From the NCBI GenBank assembly GCA_945877365.1, contig CAMCRV010000005.1, forward strand, positions 1 to 64,000: a stretch of DNA of 64,000 nt. Reading direction: 5' to 3'. The position numbers and the translations under genes are program-made. This DNA is from an uncultured Clostridia bacterium. GTDB taxonomy: Bacteria; Bacillota; Clostridia; Oscillospirales; Oscillospiraceae. The notes under the pieces are model-generated. The model was given only the letters and a program-made list of their open reading frames with translations. It searched no databases and was not told the DNA's origin. The number at the start of each line of letters is the position of its first letter. Within the stretch, counting starts at the first letter, position 1. This document shows positions 52,921-61,704 of the stretch, in pieces.

Positions 52921-53403
52921 TTACTTGTGATACTTGCTCCCGGCCTGAATGGCCTCCGCCCGGTACAGCTGTTCCAGCACCATGATCCGTGCCAGATGGT
53001 GGGGGAAGGTCATGGGACCCATGGACAGCCGGTAATCCGCCCGTTCCTTGACTTGAGGTGCCATGCCGAAGGAGGAGCCGATGAGAAAGCAGGCGCTGGA
53101 CTTGCCGGAGAGCTTCACTTCCTCCAGCTTCCGGGCAAAGCCCTCGCTGCTCAGCTCCTTGCCCTCCGGGGTGAACACACAAAACCATGCCCCCTTGGGA
53201 ATTTTGGAGAAAATCAGCTCCGCTTCCTTATCCAGCCCGGCGGCGATTTCGGCAGGGGAGGGATTCTCCGGCAGGCGCACCTCCGGCAGCTCCAGCAGGG
53301 TGAAGCGGCAGTAGCCCCCCAGCCGCTTTTTGTACTCCTCGGCGGCGGAGGCGTAAAATTTTTCCTTCAGCTTGCCCATGGTGATCAGAGTGATGTCAAA
53401 CAT
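52921..53403 (-). CDS. rlmH: 23S rRNA pseudouridine1915 N3-methyltransferase
   Basis: 160-residue SPOUT methyltransferase acting on assembled ribosomes. Diagnostic C-terminal half: FLIGSSFGMAPQVKERADYR and LSMGPMTFPHHLARIMVLEQ, ending LYRAEAIQAGSKYHK with the invariant YHK. Start at 53403 (MFDITLITMGKLKEKFY) behind GAGGA. Confidence 0.96.
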   Translation of the reverse strand: MFDITLITMGKLKEKFYASAAEEYKKRLGGYCRFTLLELPEVRLPENPSPAEIAAGLDKEAELIFSKIPKGAWFCVFTPEGKELSSEGFARKLEEVKLSGKSSACFLIGSSFGMAPQVKERADYRLSMGPMTFPHHLARIMVLEQLYRAEAIQAGSKYHK

Positions 53404-53507
53404 AGTTTTTCCTCGCATTCCGATTTGTACATAGTTTACCATTGCCGCCGGAAAAAGGCAAGTATCCAATCCTTCCTGTGGGGGAAACTGTATTTGGGGT
53501 GATTGGG

Positions 53508-53606
53508 ATGAAAGAAAAGAAAATTGTCACAGACCCCAACGGCAGCTACACCGGCCGTCCCAAGAACCCGGGGGAAATCCCGGTGCAGGATGTGGACGAT
53601 CTGTAG
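53508..53606 (+). CDS. 32-residue small protein
   Basis: Short frame MKEKKIVTDPNGSYTGRPKN followed by a PGEIPVQDVDDL end. The NGSYTGRP...PVQDxDDL pattern is one I recall from short hypothetical proteins of gut Firmicutes, but I cannot check it. A GGGGTGATTGGG ribosome site precedes the ATG and a strong terminator follows, so it has its own unit. Confidence 0.6.
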   Translation: MKEKKIVTDPNGSYTGRPKNPGEIPVQDVDDL

Positions 53607-53612
53607 CAAAAG

Positions 53613-53645
53613 GGCACAGGCAGAAAAACTGCCTGTGCCGCATTT
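53613..53645. terminator. Bidirectional terminator
   Basis: GGCACAGGCAG, five-base loop, complement, then a six-T run on the plus strand; also closes the convergent anti-sigma gene. Confidence 0.85.
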
Positions 53646-53646
53646 T

Positions 53647-54723
53647 TTACCGGATGGGGATTTCATAGAAGGTCTCGATGGTTGGCCTGCCTTCTGCGTC
53701 CTTCTCCCAGCCCTTGTGGAACAGCAAGGATTCCACCTGACTGACATCCAGAATGGCATCATATATATCGGACTGGGTAAAGTAAATCATATTTTCCTCA
53801 TCCTCAAAGCCGCTGGAACCGGCACCGCACCGATGTTCACTGCCGTCCTTCATGCGCACACCCCTGACTGCCTGAGGAAGCTCCACCAGTTCATCCCAGC
53901 CCTCCCAGTAGTCATCTACCTGATACCGGGCACGAATGGTTTTCTGGCCGATTTCCGCATCCAGCAGAATCACATTGCTGTCACCAATTTTTGCGTTGGG
54001 TGTGACGGTGATGCTGTCGCTGGTGCCAGTCAGTGTCCACTTCAGTTCCCAGTTGCCTTCTACCTGGGGTTCCGGCATGCCTGCCTTCTGGCCAGACTGA
54101 TAATCGATGCTGTGGAAGGAAAAAACAATCTCCTTACCCATATACCTGCCATCCGTTTCTTGGAAGCTGATATAGTGAGTATATTCCAGCCTTCCGTCAG
54201 TGGTTCCATCAAGGAACCAGCCGGACTGACTTACATAAAAATCCTGCTTTCCGTCAATGGTGACCGTGGGCCAGACAGAGGGTTCTTTGTTTTCCGGCAG
54301 GTCAAAGCCTTCGATTCGGAAGATGATCTCTGCATGGAAACTATCCACAATGGTCTGCACCGCAGTGATGGTAATGCCCTGATCGGTGACAGACAGCACT
54401 TCATTGGGTTCTTCTGAACCCTTGGATTCCTCCAGCATCACGGACAGGCCGCTCTTTTCTGCCTGTTGTTTGATTTCCTCAGACGGATTGTACCTTGTCT
54501 GCGTACTGGTTGACCACCGGGTGAATACCGCCGCGCCGGTGAGGGTGGCCAGCAGGGCGGCGAGGACTGCTGCTGTCAGCAAAATTTTTCCGGATGTACG
54601 ATGATGCATAGCTTGCTCCTTTCCATGGGCGGCCAGCTTTTCTGCCATAGCAGCCTGTGCCTCGGGAGAAAACCGGATGGCATCCATGGACGAGCGGTAT
54701 TCCTGTTTCAAATTGTGTCTCAT
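53647..54723 (-). CDS. Membrane-anchored anti-sigma factor-like protein (DUF4179 type)
   Basis: 358 residues. A short cytoplasmic N-terminus (~46 residues, RFSPEAQAAMAEKLAAHGKE), one membrane span (~47-68, LLTAAVLAALLATLTGAAVF) and a ~290-residue external domain rich in beta-strand, matching the layout of DUF4179 proteins encoded after ECF sigma factors in Clostridia. The start is 4 bases after the sigma gene. Expected role: hold the sigma factor until an external signal arrives; the signal is unknown. Confidence 0.82.
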   Translation of the reverse strand: MRHNLKQEYRSSMDAIRFSPEAQAAMAEKLAAHGKEQAMHHRTSGKILLTAAVLAALLATLTGAAVFTRWSTSTQTRYNPSEEIKQQAEKSGLSVMLEESKGSEEPNEVLSVTDQGITITAVQTIVDSFHAEIIFRIEGFDLPENKEPSVWPTVTIDGKQDFYVSQSGWFLDGTTDGRLEYTHYISFQETDGRYMGKEIVFSFHSIDYQSGQKAGMPEPQVEGNWELKWTLTGTSDSITVTPNAKIGDSNVILLDAEIGQKTIRARYQVDDYWEGWDELVELPQAVRGVRMKDGSEHRCGAGSSGFEDEENMIYFTQSDIYDAILDVSQVESLLFHKGWEKDAEGRPTIETFYEIPIR

Positions 54724-54727
54724 AGAA

Positions 54728-55204
54728 TCAGAGGCTCCCTTCCGCAGATAGTGCTGAGCGCAGTTTCCGCCGTCCCCGGGACAGAAGCTGGTTGATGTTT
54801 GCTTCGCTTTTGCCCAGAATCTGCCCGATCTCTCTGGCGGAGTATTCTTCGTAGTAGTACAGGTACAGGGCAATGCGCTGCTCCTTGGGCAGGGTTTGCA
54901 GGGCATCCAGAATAGGAGTGTCCGGGACTGCCGGGGCGGCAATGGTTTCCGCCTCGTCCAGCGCCACGGTTCGCCGGAAAAAGGAGCTTTTCAGGTAATC
55001 CTTACAGGCGTTGACGGTGGTGCGGATGATCCACGCCTTTTCGTGCTGATCGTTTTCAAACTGGGGTGCCTTGGTCAGATATTTGAGAAAAACCGTCTGG
55101 CAGATATCCTCGGCATCATAGGTCTGCTTCAGATATTGATAGCTGATGCGAAGAATCATGTTGGAATATTGCGCCACCAGCCGGTTTGCCTGCTGGGTAT
55201 CCAC
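54728..55204 (-). CDS. ECF-type RNA polymerase sigma factor
   Basis: 158 residues. Region 2 (MILRISYQYLKQTYDAEDIC, QTVFLKYLTKAP) binds core and the -10 box; region 4 (LPKEQRIALYLYYYEEYSAR, EIGQILGKSEANINQLLSRG) the -35 box. Starts at GTG 55204 behind AAGAAGGTG. It precedes its likely anti-sigma partner and follows a structured RNA gene with its own terminator. Confidence 0.93.
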   Translation of the reverse strand: MDTQQANRLVAQYSNMILRISYQYLKQTYDAEDICQTVFLKYLTKAPQFENDQHEKAWIIRTTVNACKDYLKSSFFRRTVALDEAETIAAPAVPDTPILDALQTLPKEQRIALYLYYYEEYSAREIGQILGKSEANINQLLSRGRRKLRSALSAEGSL

Positions 55205-55284
55205 AGCGTATCACCTTCTTTATGTTTTTGGAGGCCTCTGTATGGTATACGAAACACACAGACAATATCTGACACCATGATAGC

Positions 55285-55544
55285 AAAAAAGCTGCAAAAC
55301 ACAAGAAGTGCTTTGCAGCTCTCTTGATCTGGTGAAAACCCCTTTGGGCTTTTCACCAAAGGTTTGCAGTCTGCTGCGCGCAGAATTTGCTTGCCACGAG
55401 CAAACAAATTCCACACTTGCAGCCTGAGATGTATCATCGGCCAGGTACATGCCCCGGCCGATGATGATTCAGATTCTATTTGCCGTTTTCACGGCAAACT
55501 CTGCGAGGCTTTTGATACATAGGAGCATCAAAACAAAAGCAGCT
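55285..55544 (-). ncRNA. Structured RNA, copy 1 (about 260 nt with terminator)
   Basis: Starts right after spoIIID and ends in a perfect intrinsic terminator (AGCTGCAAA..CAC hairpin, T6 at 55285-55290). Conserved blocks shared with copy 2 at 61453-61703: CTGCTTTTG, AGCCTCGCAGAGTTTGCC, GGCAAATAGAATCT, GATACATCTCAGGCTGCAAG. Five stems have paired substitutions between the copies, which shows selection on structure. No reading frame. A known class such as raiA RNA is possible but unchecked. Confidence 0.75.
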
Positions 55545-55557
55545 TTCCTACTGTTGA

Positions 55558-55809
55558 CTATTGTCTTTGCTGGTATTTCCGTTTGGTAGCCATACCGCCC
55601 CGAATGTGGCGCTCCTGCTTGTTGAGATCCAGTACCTGCCGTACCTGAAGGTAGAGGGCGTAGTTATATTGCTTCAGCCGCTGGGAAAGATCCTTATGTA
55701 CAGTGGATTTGGAAAGGCCGAAATGGCTGGCGGCGCTGCGTACCGTGGCGCCGGTTTCGATCATGTACACAGCCAGTTGACAGGCTCGCTCCTCCATGGT
55801 GCTCTGCAT
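55558..55809 (-). CDS. spoIIID: Stage III sporulation regulator SpoIIID
   Basis: 83 residues. Mother-cell transcription factor that represses and activates sporulation genes. The helix-turn-helix GATVRSAASHFGLSKSTVHK and DLSQRLKQYNYALYLQVRQV, followed by the basic tail HIRGGMATKRKYQ, identify the family. Presence implies an endospore-forming ancestry or ability. Confidence 0.95.
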   Translation of the reverse strand: MQSTMEERACQLAVYMIETGATVRSAASHFGLSKSTVHKDLSQRLKQYNYALYLQVRQVLDLNKQERHIRGGMATKRKYQQRQ

Positions 55810-55875
55810 AGGCTTCCCTCCGATGCTGTGTGCTGACAGAAAATCCTATGCCCCGAAGGGAAATAATATGCCTTC

Positions 55876-55904
55876 TTGACAGGCAGAAACCACAAGGGTA
55901 CAAT
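55876..55904 (+). promoter_or_regulatory. Promoter of the threonine aldolase gene
   Basis: TTGACA (55876-55881), 17 bases, TACAAT (55899-55904), 30 bases before the ATG. Confidence 0.8.
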
Positions 55905-55934
55905 ATAGTACGAAAAAGAATCAGGAGGCAGATT

Positions 55935-56978
55935 ATGCTGTATTTCAACAATGACTACGCCGAGGGCTGCCACCAGAGCATTCTGGATGCCCTTGTGAAA
56001 ACCAATATGGAGCAGACTCTGGGCTACAGCGAGGATTCCTACTGCGCCGCAGCTCGGGAGAAAATCCGCAAAGCCTGCGGTAACGACAAGCTGGCAGTCC
56101 ACTTCCTTGTGGGCGGCACCCAGACCAACCTGACGGTGATCGATGCCGCCCTGCGTCCCCATCAGGGGGCGATGTGCGCATCCAGCGGTCATATCCATGT
56201 CCACGAAACCGGCGCGGTGGAGGCAACGGGGCACAAGGTGCTGACCTTGCCTTCCACAGACGGAAAAATCACCGCCCGGCAGGTGGAGCAGGCGGTGCTT
56301 GCCCACCGGGCAGACGGAGCCTTTGAGCACATTGTCCAGCCCAAGCTGGTGTACATCTCCAACCCCACGGAGCTGGGAACGCTGTATACGAAACAGGAGC
56401 TGGAGGATTTGTCTGCGGTCTGCCAGAAGCTGGGGCTGTACCTGTTTCTGGACGGGGCCCGGCTGGGCTACGGCCTGATGGCAAAGGGGAACGATCTGAC
56501 TATGGCGGACATCGCCCGACTGTGCGATGTGTTCTACATCGGCGGCACCAAGGTGGGAGCTCTCTTTGGGGAGGCTGTGGTGATCCGGAATCCGGCTCTT
56601 GCGGAGGATTTCCGCTATATCATCAAGCAGCACGGCGGTATGCTGGCTAAGGGTCGCCTGCTGGGAATCCAGTTTGACACCCTGTTTACCGACGACCTGT
56701 ACTACAAAATCTCTGCCCATGCCGATGCCATGGCGGACAGACTCCGGGATACTTTGGCGGAAATCGGCGCGCCCCTGCTGGTGCCCGGCACCACCAATCA
56801 GGTCTTTGCCATCCTGCCGGATACCTTATTGGAGGAACTGGCAAAAACGGTTACCTTCAGCGAGCAGGAGAGAGTCAGCGATACCCACCGGGCGGTGCGG
56901 TTCTGCACCAGCTGGGCAACCAAGGCGGAAAATGTGGACACCCTCTGCCGAAAACTGAAGGAGCTGGCTGCGAAATAA
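55935..56978 (+). CDS. ltaE: Low-specificity L-threonine aldolase
   Basis: 347 residues, PLP fold-type I. Splits threonine or allo-threonine to glycine and acetaldehyde. FNNDYAEGCHQSILDALVKT at the start, FLVGGTQTNLTVIDAALRP (PLP phosphate), the Asp of LYLFLDGARLGYGL and the Schiff-base Lys in FYIGGTKVGALFGEA. Related beta-eliminating lyases share the fold, so substrate specificity stays open. AGGAGG before ATG 55935. Confidence 0.92.
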   Translation: MLYFNNDYAEGCHQSILDALVKTNMEQTLGYSEDSYCAAAREKIRKACGNDKLAVHFLVGGTQTNLTVIDAALRPHQGAMCASSGHIHVHETGAVEATGHKVLTLPSTDGKITARQVEQAVLAHRADGAFEHIVQPKLVYISNPTELGTLYTKQELEDLSAVCQKLGLYLFLDGARLGYGLMAKGNDLTMADIARLCDVFYIGGTKVGALFGEAVVIRNPALAEDFRYIIKQHGGMLAKGRLLGIQFDTLFTDDLYYKISAHADAMADRLRDTLAEIGAPLLVPGTTNQVFAILPDTLLEELAKTVTFSEQERVSDTHRAVRFCTSWATKAENVDTLCRKLKELAAK

Positions 56979-57043
56979 TTTACACCCTATTCACGGATTT
57001 TGCCCCAGACTGCGGTATACTGTGACAAAAAGGGGGAGTATTC

Positions 57044-58300
57044 TTGCAAATGGATAAAAAACTCATCCGCAACATCTTCTACGGTGCTGCCGGATGTGTG
57101 ATTTTGGCCTGGCTGCTACGGGATACCGAGCGGTTCCGGGCATTGGTGGGTGCCTTCTGGTCGCTGATTGCCCCCTTTGTGGTGGGAGCTGCGCTGGCCT
57201 TTATTTTTAATGTCCCCATGCGTGCCATTGAGCGGCAGCTGGACGGCGTCCGGCACAGGGGTTTGCGCCGGGGGCTTTCCATCGTCCTGACGGTGCTGTT
57301 TCTGATTCTCATCATCATGTTTGTGGTGGAGCTGCTGGTGCCCCAGATCCGGCAGACGGTGGATTCCCTGACGGCCTCCGTCCCGGCCTTCGTGGAACGG
57401 GTGGCAGGTACACTGAGAGTCTACATGGATGAGAACCCGGATATCAAGCAGTGGGTGATGGATGCGCTGGACATGGAAACCATCAACTGGAACACCCTGC
57501 TAAAGAATGCCATGCAAATGGCGGGTGACGCGGCTTCGTCTGTCATGGGCAGCGCTGTCAGCGTCATCGGCAATGTGGCCGGTACGCTGGTGAATGTGGT
57601 GATCAGCATTGTGTTCTGCCTGTACTGTCTGGCACGGAAGGACATCCTGGCCTGTCAGGGGAAAAAGATTCTGTATTCCCTTCTGCCGGAAAAAACCACG
57701 GACGAGATTCTGCGGATTCTCCGGCTCACCAACACCACCTTTTCCAGCTTCATCTCCGGGCAGTGTCTGGAGGCCTGTATTCTGGGTTGCCTGTTTGCCG
57801 TTTCCATGGCGCTGTTCAGGATGCCCTATATCCCTCTGGTCAGTGTCATCATCGCGGTGACGGCACTGGTGCCGGTGGTGGGTGCCTTTGTGGGCTGCAT
57901 TGTGGGAGCCTTCTTCATTCTGGTGGAGGATCCGGTGCAGGCGTTGACCTTTGTGGTGATGTTCCTTGTATTGCAGCAGATCGAGGGCAACCTCATTTAC
58001 CCCAGAGTGGTGGGTACCTCCGTGGGTCTGCCGGGAATGTGGGTGCTGGTGGCGGTGAGCATCGGCGGCGAGCTGCTGGGCGTTGGGGGAATGCTGCTGA
58101 TGATTCCGCTGACCTCCGTGCTGTACACCCTGCTCCGGGAGTTCACCGACCGTCGGCTGAAGGAGCGGAATATCCCTGCCGAGAAGCTCCGCAGTCCGCC
58201 CCCGGAAATCCAGCCCTGGCAGCAGAAAAAGCAGGCGAAGAAAGATCGTGCCCACCTGGAAAAGATGAAGGAACAGCTGAAAAAGCTACAGCAGAAATAA
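57044..58300 (+). CDS. AI-2E/PerM-family membrane protein
   Basis: 418 residues with about eight membrane spans in the family arrangement: N-terminal pair, central hydrophilic helix (residues ~100-150, TVDSLTASVPAFVERVAGTL), then the C-terminal block (LVSVIIAVTALVPVVGAFVG, GNLIYPRVVGTSVGLPGMWV) and a Lys-rich cytoplasmic tail. Members include sporulation protein YtvI and Na+/H+ antiporters; the autoinducer-2 export label is not reliable. Starts at TTG 57044 close to GGGGGAG, or at ATG 57050. Confidence 0.88.
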   Translation: MQMDKKLIRNIFYGAAGCVILAWLLRDTERFRALVGAFWSLIAPFVVGAALAFIFNVPMRAIERQLDGVRHRGLRRGLSIVLTVLFLILIIMFVVELLVPQIRQTVDSLTASVPAFVERVAGTLRVYMDENPDIKQWVMDALDMETINWNTLLKNAMQMAGDAASSVMGSAVSVIGNVAGTLVNVVISIVFCLYCLARKDILACQGKKILYSLLPEKTTDEILRILRLTNTTFSSFISGQCLEACILGCLFAVSMALFRMPYIPLVSVIIAVTALVPVVGAFVGCIVGAFFILVEDPVQALTFVVMFLVLQQIEGNLIYPRVVGTSVGLPGMWVLVAVSIGGELLGVGGMLLMIPLTSVLYTLLREFTDRRLKERNIPAEKLRSPPPEIQPWQQKKQAKKDRAHLEKMKEQLKKLQQK

Positions 58301-58304
58301 AGTT

Positions 58305-58331
58305 TTGGGAGACTGCAAAGGCAGTCTCCCA
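58305..58331 (+). terminator. Terminator after the AI-2E-family gene
   Basis: GGGAGACTGC/GCAGTCTCCC hairpin. The same stem recurs at 58572-58596 beside proC, on the other side of a palindromic element. Confidence 0.7.
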
Positions 58332-58571
58332 TTAGCGTGTCAAAAAAGTATGTCATTCCGAGGGAGCGAAGCGACCGTGGGAATCCGTTCCCTCAGAAAG
58401 CATCGATTTACTGAAAAATCTGACTAAAACGGAATATTTTGGAGAACGGATTGCCACGCCAGTGGCGCTCCGCGCAGCGAATCCATAATCGCAATGATTG
58501 CCAGTGGCAATCATACCACATTTTTTCTGAGCACTGGCTCGCAATGACAGGTTTTTCTACAATCTCTTTCG
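58332..58571. repeat. 240-bp palindromic element between duplicated terminators (copy B2)
   Basis: Reverse-orientation relative of 48282-48458: ends TGTCATTCCGAGG and CTCGCAATGACAGGT, inner blocks ACCGTGGGAATCCGTTCC and TTGGAGAACGGATTGCCACG. Compared with B1 it has about 70 extra bases with the palindrome TGATTGCCAGTGGCAATCA. No reading frame. Fills the gap between the AI-2E-family gene and proC. Confidence 0.82.
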
Positions 58572-58601
58572 GGAGACTGCCTTTGCAGTCTCCCAATTTT
58601 G
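58572..58601 (-). terminator. Terminator of proBAC
   Basis: GGGAGACTGC/GCAGTCTCCC hairpin directly after the proC stop on the minus strand. Confidence 0.65.
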
Positions 58602-59387
58602 TTATTTGCCAAGATCTTTGTTTTTCTGATAGGCCGCCACAATGCAGTCCATGGCGGCGCCCCGGAAGCCCTTGTTTTCCAGTGCCCGGAGTCCTGCGAT
58701 GGTGCTGCCCCCGGGGGAGCACACCGCGTCCTTCAATGCCCCGGGATGCCGGCCGCTTTCCATCAGCATTTTGGCGGAGCCTGCCATGGTGGCTGCGGCG
58801 TAGGTCATGGCCTTTGCCCGGGGCAGGCCGCAGGCCACTGCGCCGTCTGCCAACGCCTCCAGAAAGACATACATATAGGCAGGGCCGCTGCCGGACAGGG
58901 CACTGGCGGCATCGATAAGTGTCTCATCCAGAGGATCCAGCAGACCGCAGCCGGCCATATCTCCCAGCCAGTCCTGCAAAACATCCTTCTGCACCAGCGC
59001 ATTGCAGCAGTAGGGAATCAGTCCCTCCCCCACGGAAACCGGGGTGTTGGGCATGATGCGGATAATGGGGATTTCACACCCGGCAAACGCCTGAATCTGT
59101 GCCATGGTCAGCCCCGCCGCCATGGTGATGAGCAGAGGCTTTCGACCAGCCAGAACCTCCTGCAAGGGAGCCAGGCAGCCCTTCATCATGTGGGGCTTCA
59201 CCCCCAGAAAGATTCGATCACAGGTTTGGGCAATGATTTCATTGGTGGCATAGGTGATTTCCAGTTGCTGTGCCAGAGCCTTTCCCTTGCCGGAGCGGTC
59301 GGACAGGGCGATGTCCTTTGTTGCCCGGCTCAGGGCAGCGGCGATGGCACCGCCCATGTTTCCGCAGCCGATAAATCCGTATTTCAT
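58602..59387 (-). CDS. proC: Pyrroline-5-carboxylate reductase
   Basis: Last step of proline synthesis, P5C to proline with NAD(P)H. 261 residues. Rossmann motif GFIGCGNMGGAIAAALS, then IRIMPNTPVSVGEGL and the C-terminal signature LKDAVCSPGGSTIAGLRALE with the catalytic region ALSGSGPAYMY. Follows proA by 11 bases. Confidence 0.96.
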   Translation of the reverse strand: MKYGFIGCGNMGGAIAAALSRATKDIALSDRSGKGKALAQQLEITYATNEIIAQTCDRIFLGVKPHMMKGCLAPLQEVLAGRKPLLITMAAGLTMAQIQAFAGCEIPIIRIMPNTPVSVGEGLIPYCCNALVQKDVLQDWLGDMAGCGLLDPLDETLIDAASALSGSGPAYMYVFLEALADGAVACGLPRAKAMTYAAATMAGSAKMLMESGRHPGALKDAVCSPGGSTIAGLRALENKGFRGAAMDCIVAAYQKNKDLGK

Positions 59388-59398
59388 AAGTTTCCCTC

Positions 59399-60625
59399 CT
59401 AACGCACATGGCCGTTGCCATGGATGATGTATTTGTAGGTGGTCAGCTCCCGCAGACCCATGGGGCCCCGGGCGTGGAGCCGCTGGGTGGAGATGCCCAT
59501 TTCACAGCCCAGACCGAATTCCCCTCCGTCAGTGAACCGGGTGGAGGCGTTGACATAGACGGCTGCACTGTCCACCAGAGAGGTGAACATCTGCTCGGCC
59601 TCTTTGCTTTGGGTGACAATGGCCTCGCTGTGCCCGGTGGAGTGGGCGGCAATGTGGGCTACGGCTTCCCGGACATCCTCCACGCACTTGACAGCCAGAA
59701 TGTAGTCCAAAAATTCCGTGTCGAAGTCCCGCTCTCCTGCCGGGGTGCCGGGGATGATGGCGGCAGCCTCCGGATCCAACCGGAATTCCACCCGATCTCC
59801 GATGCGCTGTTGCAGCATGGGCAGGAACTTTCCGGCAATGGCTCTGTCCACCAGCAGCACCTCCTCGGCGTTGCACACGCTGGGACGGCTGGTTTTGGCG
59901 TTTTCCACGATGTTCACCGCCATAGAAAGATCGGCGGTTTTCTCCACATACACATGGCAGATGCCGGTGCCGGTTTCGATGCAGGGCACCGTGGCGGTGC
60001 GGACACAGGCCTGAATCAGCCCGGCGCCTCCACGGGGAATCAGCAGATCCACATAGCCGTTGGCGGTCATCAGGGCGGTGGCGCTCTCCCGGGAGGTGTC
60101 CTGCACCAGATTCACGGCATTTTCCGGGATTCCGACTTTCTTCAGTCCCTCTCGCAGTGCCCGGACAATGGCATTGGCACTGCGGAAGGCCTCCTTGCCG
60201 CCCCGGAGGATGCAGACATTTCCGCTTTTCAGAGCCAATGCCGCTGCGTCGCTGGTGACATTGGGGCGGCTTTCATAGATGATGGCAATGACACCCATGG
60301 GAACGGAGATTTTCTGGATTTTCAGCCCGTCTGCCCGGATGGTTTCCTCCAGAACTCTGCCCACCGGGTCGGGGAGGGCGGCTACCTGCCGGATTCCTTC
60401 CGCCATGGCGGCGATCCGGGCAGGGGAGAGGGAGAGCCTGTCCAGCATCACATCGGAGACGGTGCCTTTTGCGGCTTCCAGATCCTGTGCGTTGGCCTCC
60501 AGAATGGCGGCCTGCGCGGCAAGCAGGGCATCCGCCATGGCAAATAAACCGTCATTTTTCTGCTGCTCTGTGAGGCAGGCGATCTGCCCCTTCACAGCCC
60601 GGGCGTTTTCCAGCATGGTTTTCAT
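59399..60625 (-). CDS. proA: Gamma-glutamyl phosphate reductase
   Basis: Reduces glutamyl-5-phosphate to the semialdehyde with NADPH. 408 residues, aldehyde dehydrogenase superfamily. [20 protein letters not shown] and [16 protein letters not shown] are ProA signatures; the catalytic Cys lies in [10 protein letters not shown]. Start overlaps proB by four bases (ATGA). Confidence 0.96.
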   Translation of the reverse strand: MKTMLENARAVKGQIACLTEQQKNDGLFAMADALLAAQAAILEANAQDLEAAKGTVSDVMLDRLSLSPARIAAMAEGIRQVAALPDPVGRVLEETIRADGLKIQKISVPMGVIAIIYESRPNVTSDAAALALKSGNVCILRGGKEAFRSANAIVRALREGLKKVGIPENAVNLVQDTSRESATALMTANGYVDLLIPRGGAGLIQACVRTATVPCIETGTGICHVYVEKTADLSMAVNIVENAKTSRPSVCNAEEVLLVDRAIAGKFLPMLQQRIGDRVEFRLDPEAAAIIPGTPAGERDFDTEFLDYILAVKCVEDVREAVAHIAAHSTGHSEAIVTQSKEAEQMFTSLVDSAAVYVNASTRFTDGGEFGLGCEMGISTQRLHARGPMGLRELTTYKYIIHGNGHVR

Positions 60626-61392
60626 ACAGTTTCCTCCTCAAAGGTGGTGCCGATATCCTTTCCTTCCAGAATATCGTACAGGTTTTCCGGACGGCGGCCG
60701 TTGGCAATGACCATGGAACAGCCGCAGCTCATGCAGATCTGGGCGGCCCTCAGCTTGGTGATCATGCCGCCGGTGCCCTGCAAACCGGCACTGACACCGG
60801 CCAGAGCGTAGATGCTGTCGTCCAGCTTATGAACCCGGTGGATCTGCCGGGCATCGGGGTTCTTGTGGGGGTCGGCGGTGTACAGACCGTCGATGTCGGA
60901 CAGCAGAATCAGCTTGTCCGCCTGCACGCTTTCTGCCACAATAGCGGCCAGAGTGTCGTTGTCTCCGATGACGATTTCGTCGGTGGCAACGGTGTCGTTT
61001 TCATTGAGGATGGGCAGAGCATCCAGCTCCAGCAGCCGGTTCAGGGTGTTGCGGAAGTTCTGATGCCGCTTTTCGTTTCCGATATCCTCACCGGTGATCA
61101 GAAGCTGAGCCACAGTGTGATGGTAGTCCGCAAACAGCTTGTCGTAGATGTACATCAGCTCGCACTGTCCCACGGCGGCGGCGGCCTGCTTGGTGGGAAT
61201 GTCCGAGGGCTTCTGCCGCAGACCCAGCTTGCCCACCCCCATACCGATGGCGCCGGAGGACACCAGAATCACCTGGTGGCCGGAGTTTTTGATATCACTG
61301 ATGACCTTGCACAGCTGCTCCACCCGGCGGATGTTCAGATGCCCGGTGGCGTGGGTCAGGGTAGAGGTGCCGATTTTGATGACTATGCGCAT
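60622..61392 (-). CDS. proB: Glutamate 5-kinase (without PUA domain)
   Basis: Phosphorylates glutamate at the gamma-carboxyl, the feedback-controlled first step to proline. 256 residues: only the amino-acid kinase domain is present ([46 protein letters not shown]-like [13 protein letters not shown], and [18 protein letters not shown]-type loop); the C-terminal PUA domain of the ~365-residue form is missing, as in several Firmicutes. Confidence 0.95.
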   Translation of the reverse strand: MRIVIKIGTSTLTHATGHLNIRRVEQLCKVISDIKNSGHQVILVSSGAIGMGVGKLGLRQKPSDIPTKQAAAAVGQCELMYIYDKLFADYHHTVAQLLITGEDIGNEKRHQNFRNTLNRLLELDALPILNENDTVATDEIVIGDNDTLAAIVAESVQADKLILLSDIDGLYTADPHKNPDARQIHRVHKLDDSIYALAGVSAGLQGTGGMITKLRAAQICMSCGCSMVIANGRRPENLYDILEGKDIGTTFEEETV

Positions 61393-61422
61393 GGAGAAAC
61401 CTCCTGTGTCTGTTTTTTCTAC

Positions 61423-61450
61423 ATTATACCACTTTTTGCCAGTATGGCAA
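61423..61450 (-). promoter_or_regulatory. Promoter of proBAC
   Basis: Minus strand TTGCCA (61445-61450), 16 bases, TATAAT (61423-61428). The -35 box lies just beyond the terminator of the structured RNA. Confidence 0.65.
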
Positions 61451-61452
61451 GG

Positions 61453-61703
61453 AAAAACCGCAGCCCGAAGGCTGCGGCTAAACTGTCAGAAAATCCCTCC
61501 GGGCTTTTCCGACAAATATTTGCAGCCTGCTACGCGCAGGATTTGTTTTCTATCAGAAAACAAATCCCACACTTGCAGCCTGAGATGTATCTTCGGCCAG
61601 GTACACGCCCTGACCGAAGATGATTTAGATTCTATTTGCCACAAAGTGGCAAACTCTGCGAGGCTAATTGATGAGCTGGCCAAAGAAAAAGGTTCAAAAG
61701 CAG
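61453..61703 (-). ncRNA. Structured RNA, copy 2 (about 250 nt with terminator)
   Basis: Paralogue of the RNA at 55285-55544, same strand. Its 5' end overlaps the stop codon of the aconitase X small subunit. It ends with GCCGCAGCC, TTCG loop, complement and T5 (61453-61457). Stems shared with copy 1 but with changed pairs include TTTGCCA/TGGCAAA, ATCTTCGG/CCGAAGAT, GGATTTG/CAAATCC, CCTGC/GCAGG and GTCGGAAAA/TTTTCTGAC. proBAC begins just downstream with its own promoter. Confidence 0.75.
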
Positions 61704-61704
61704 T

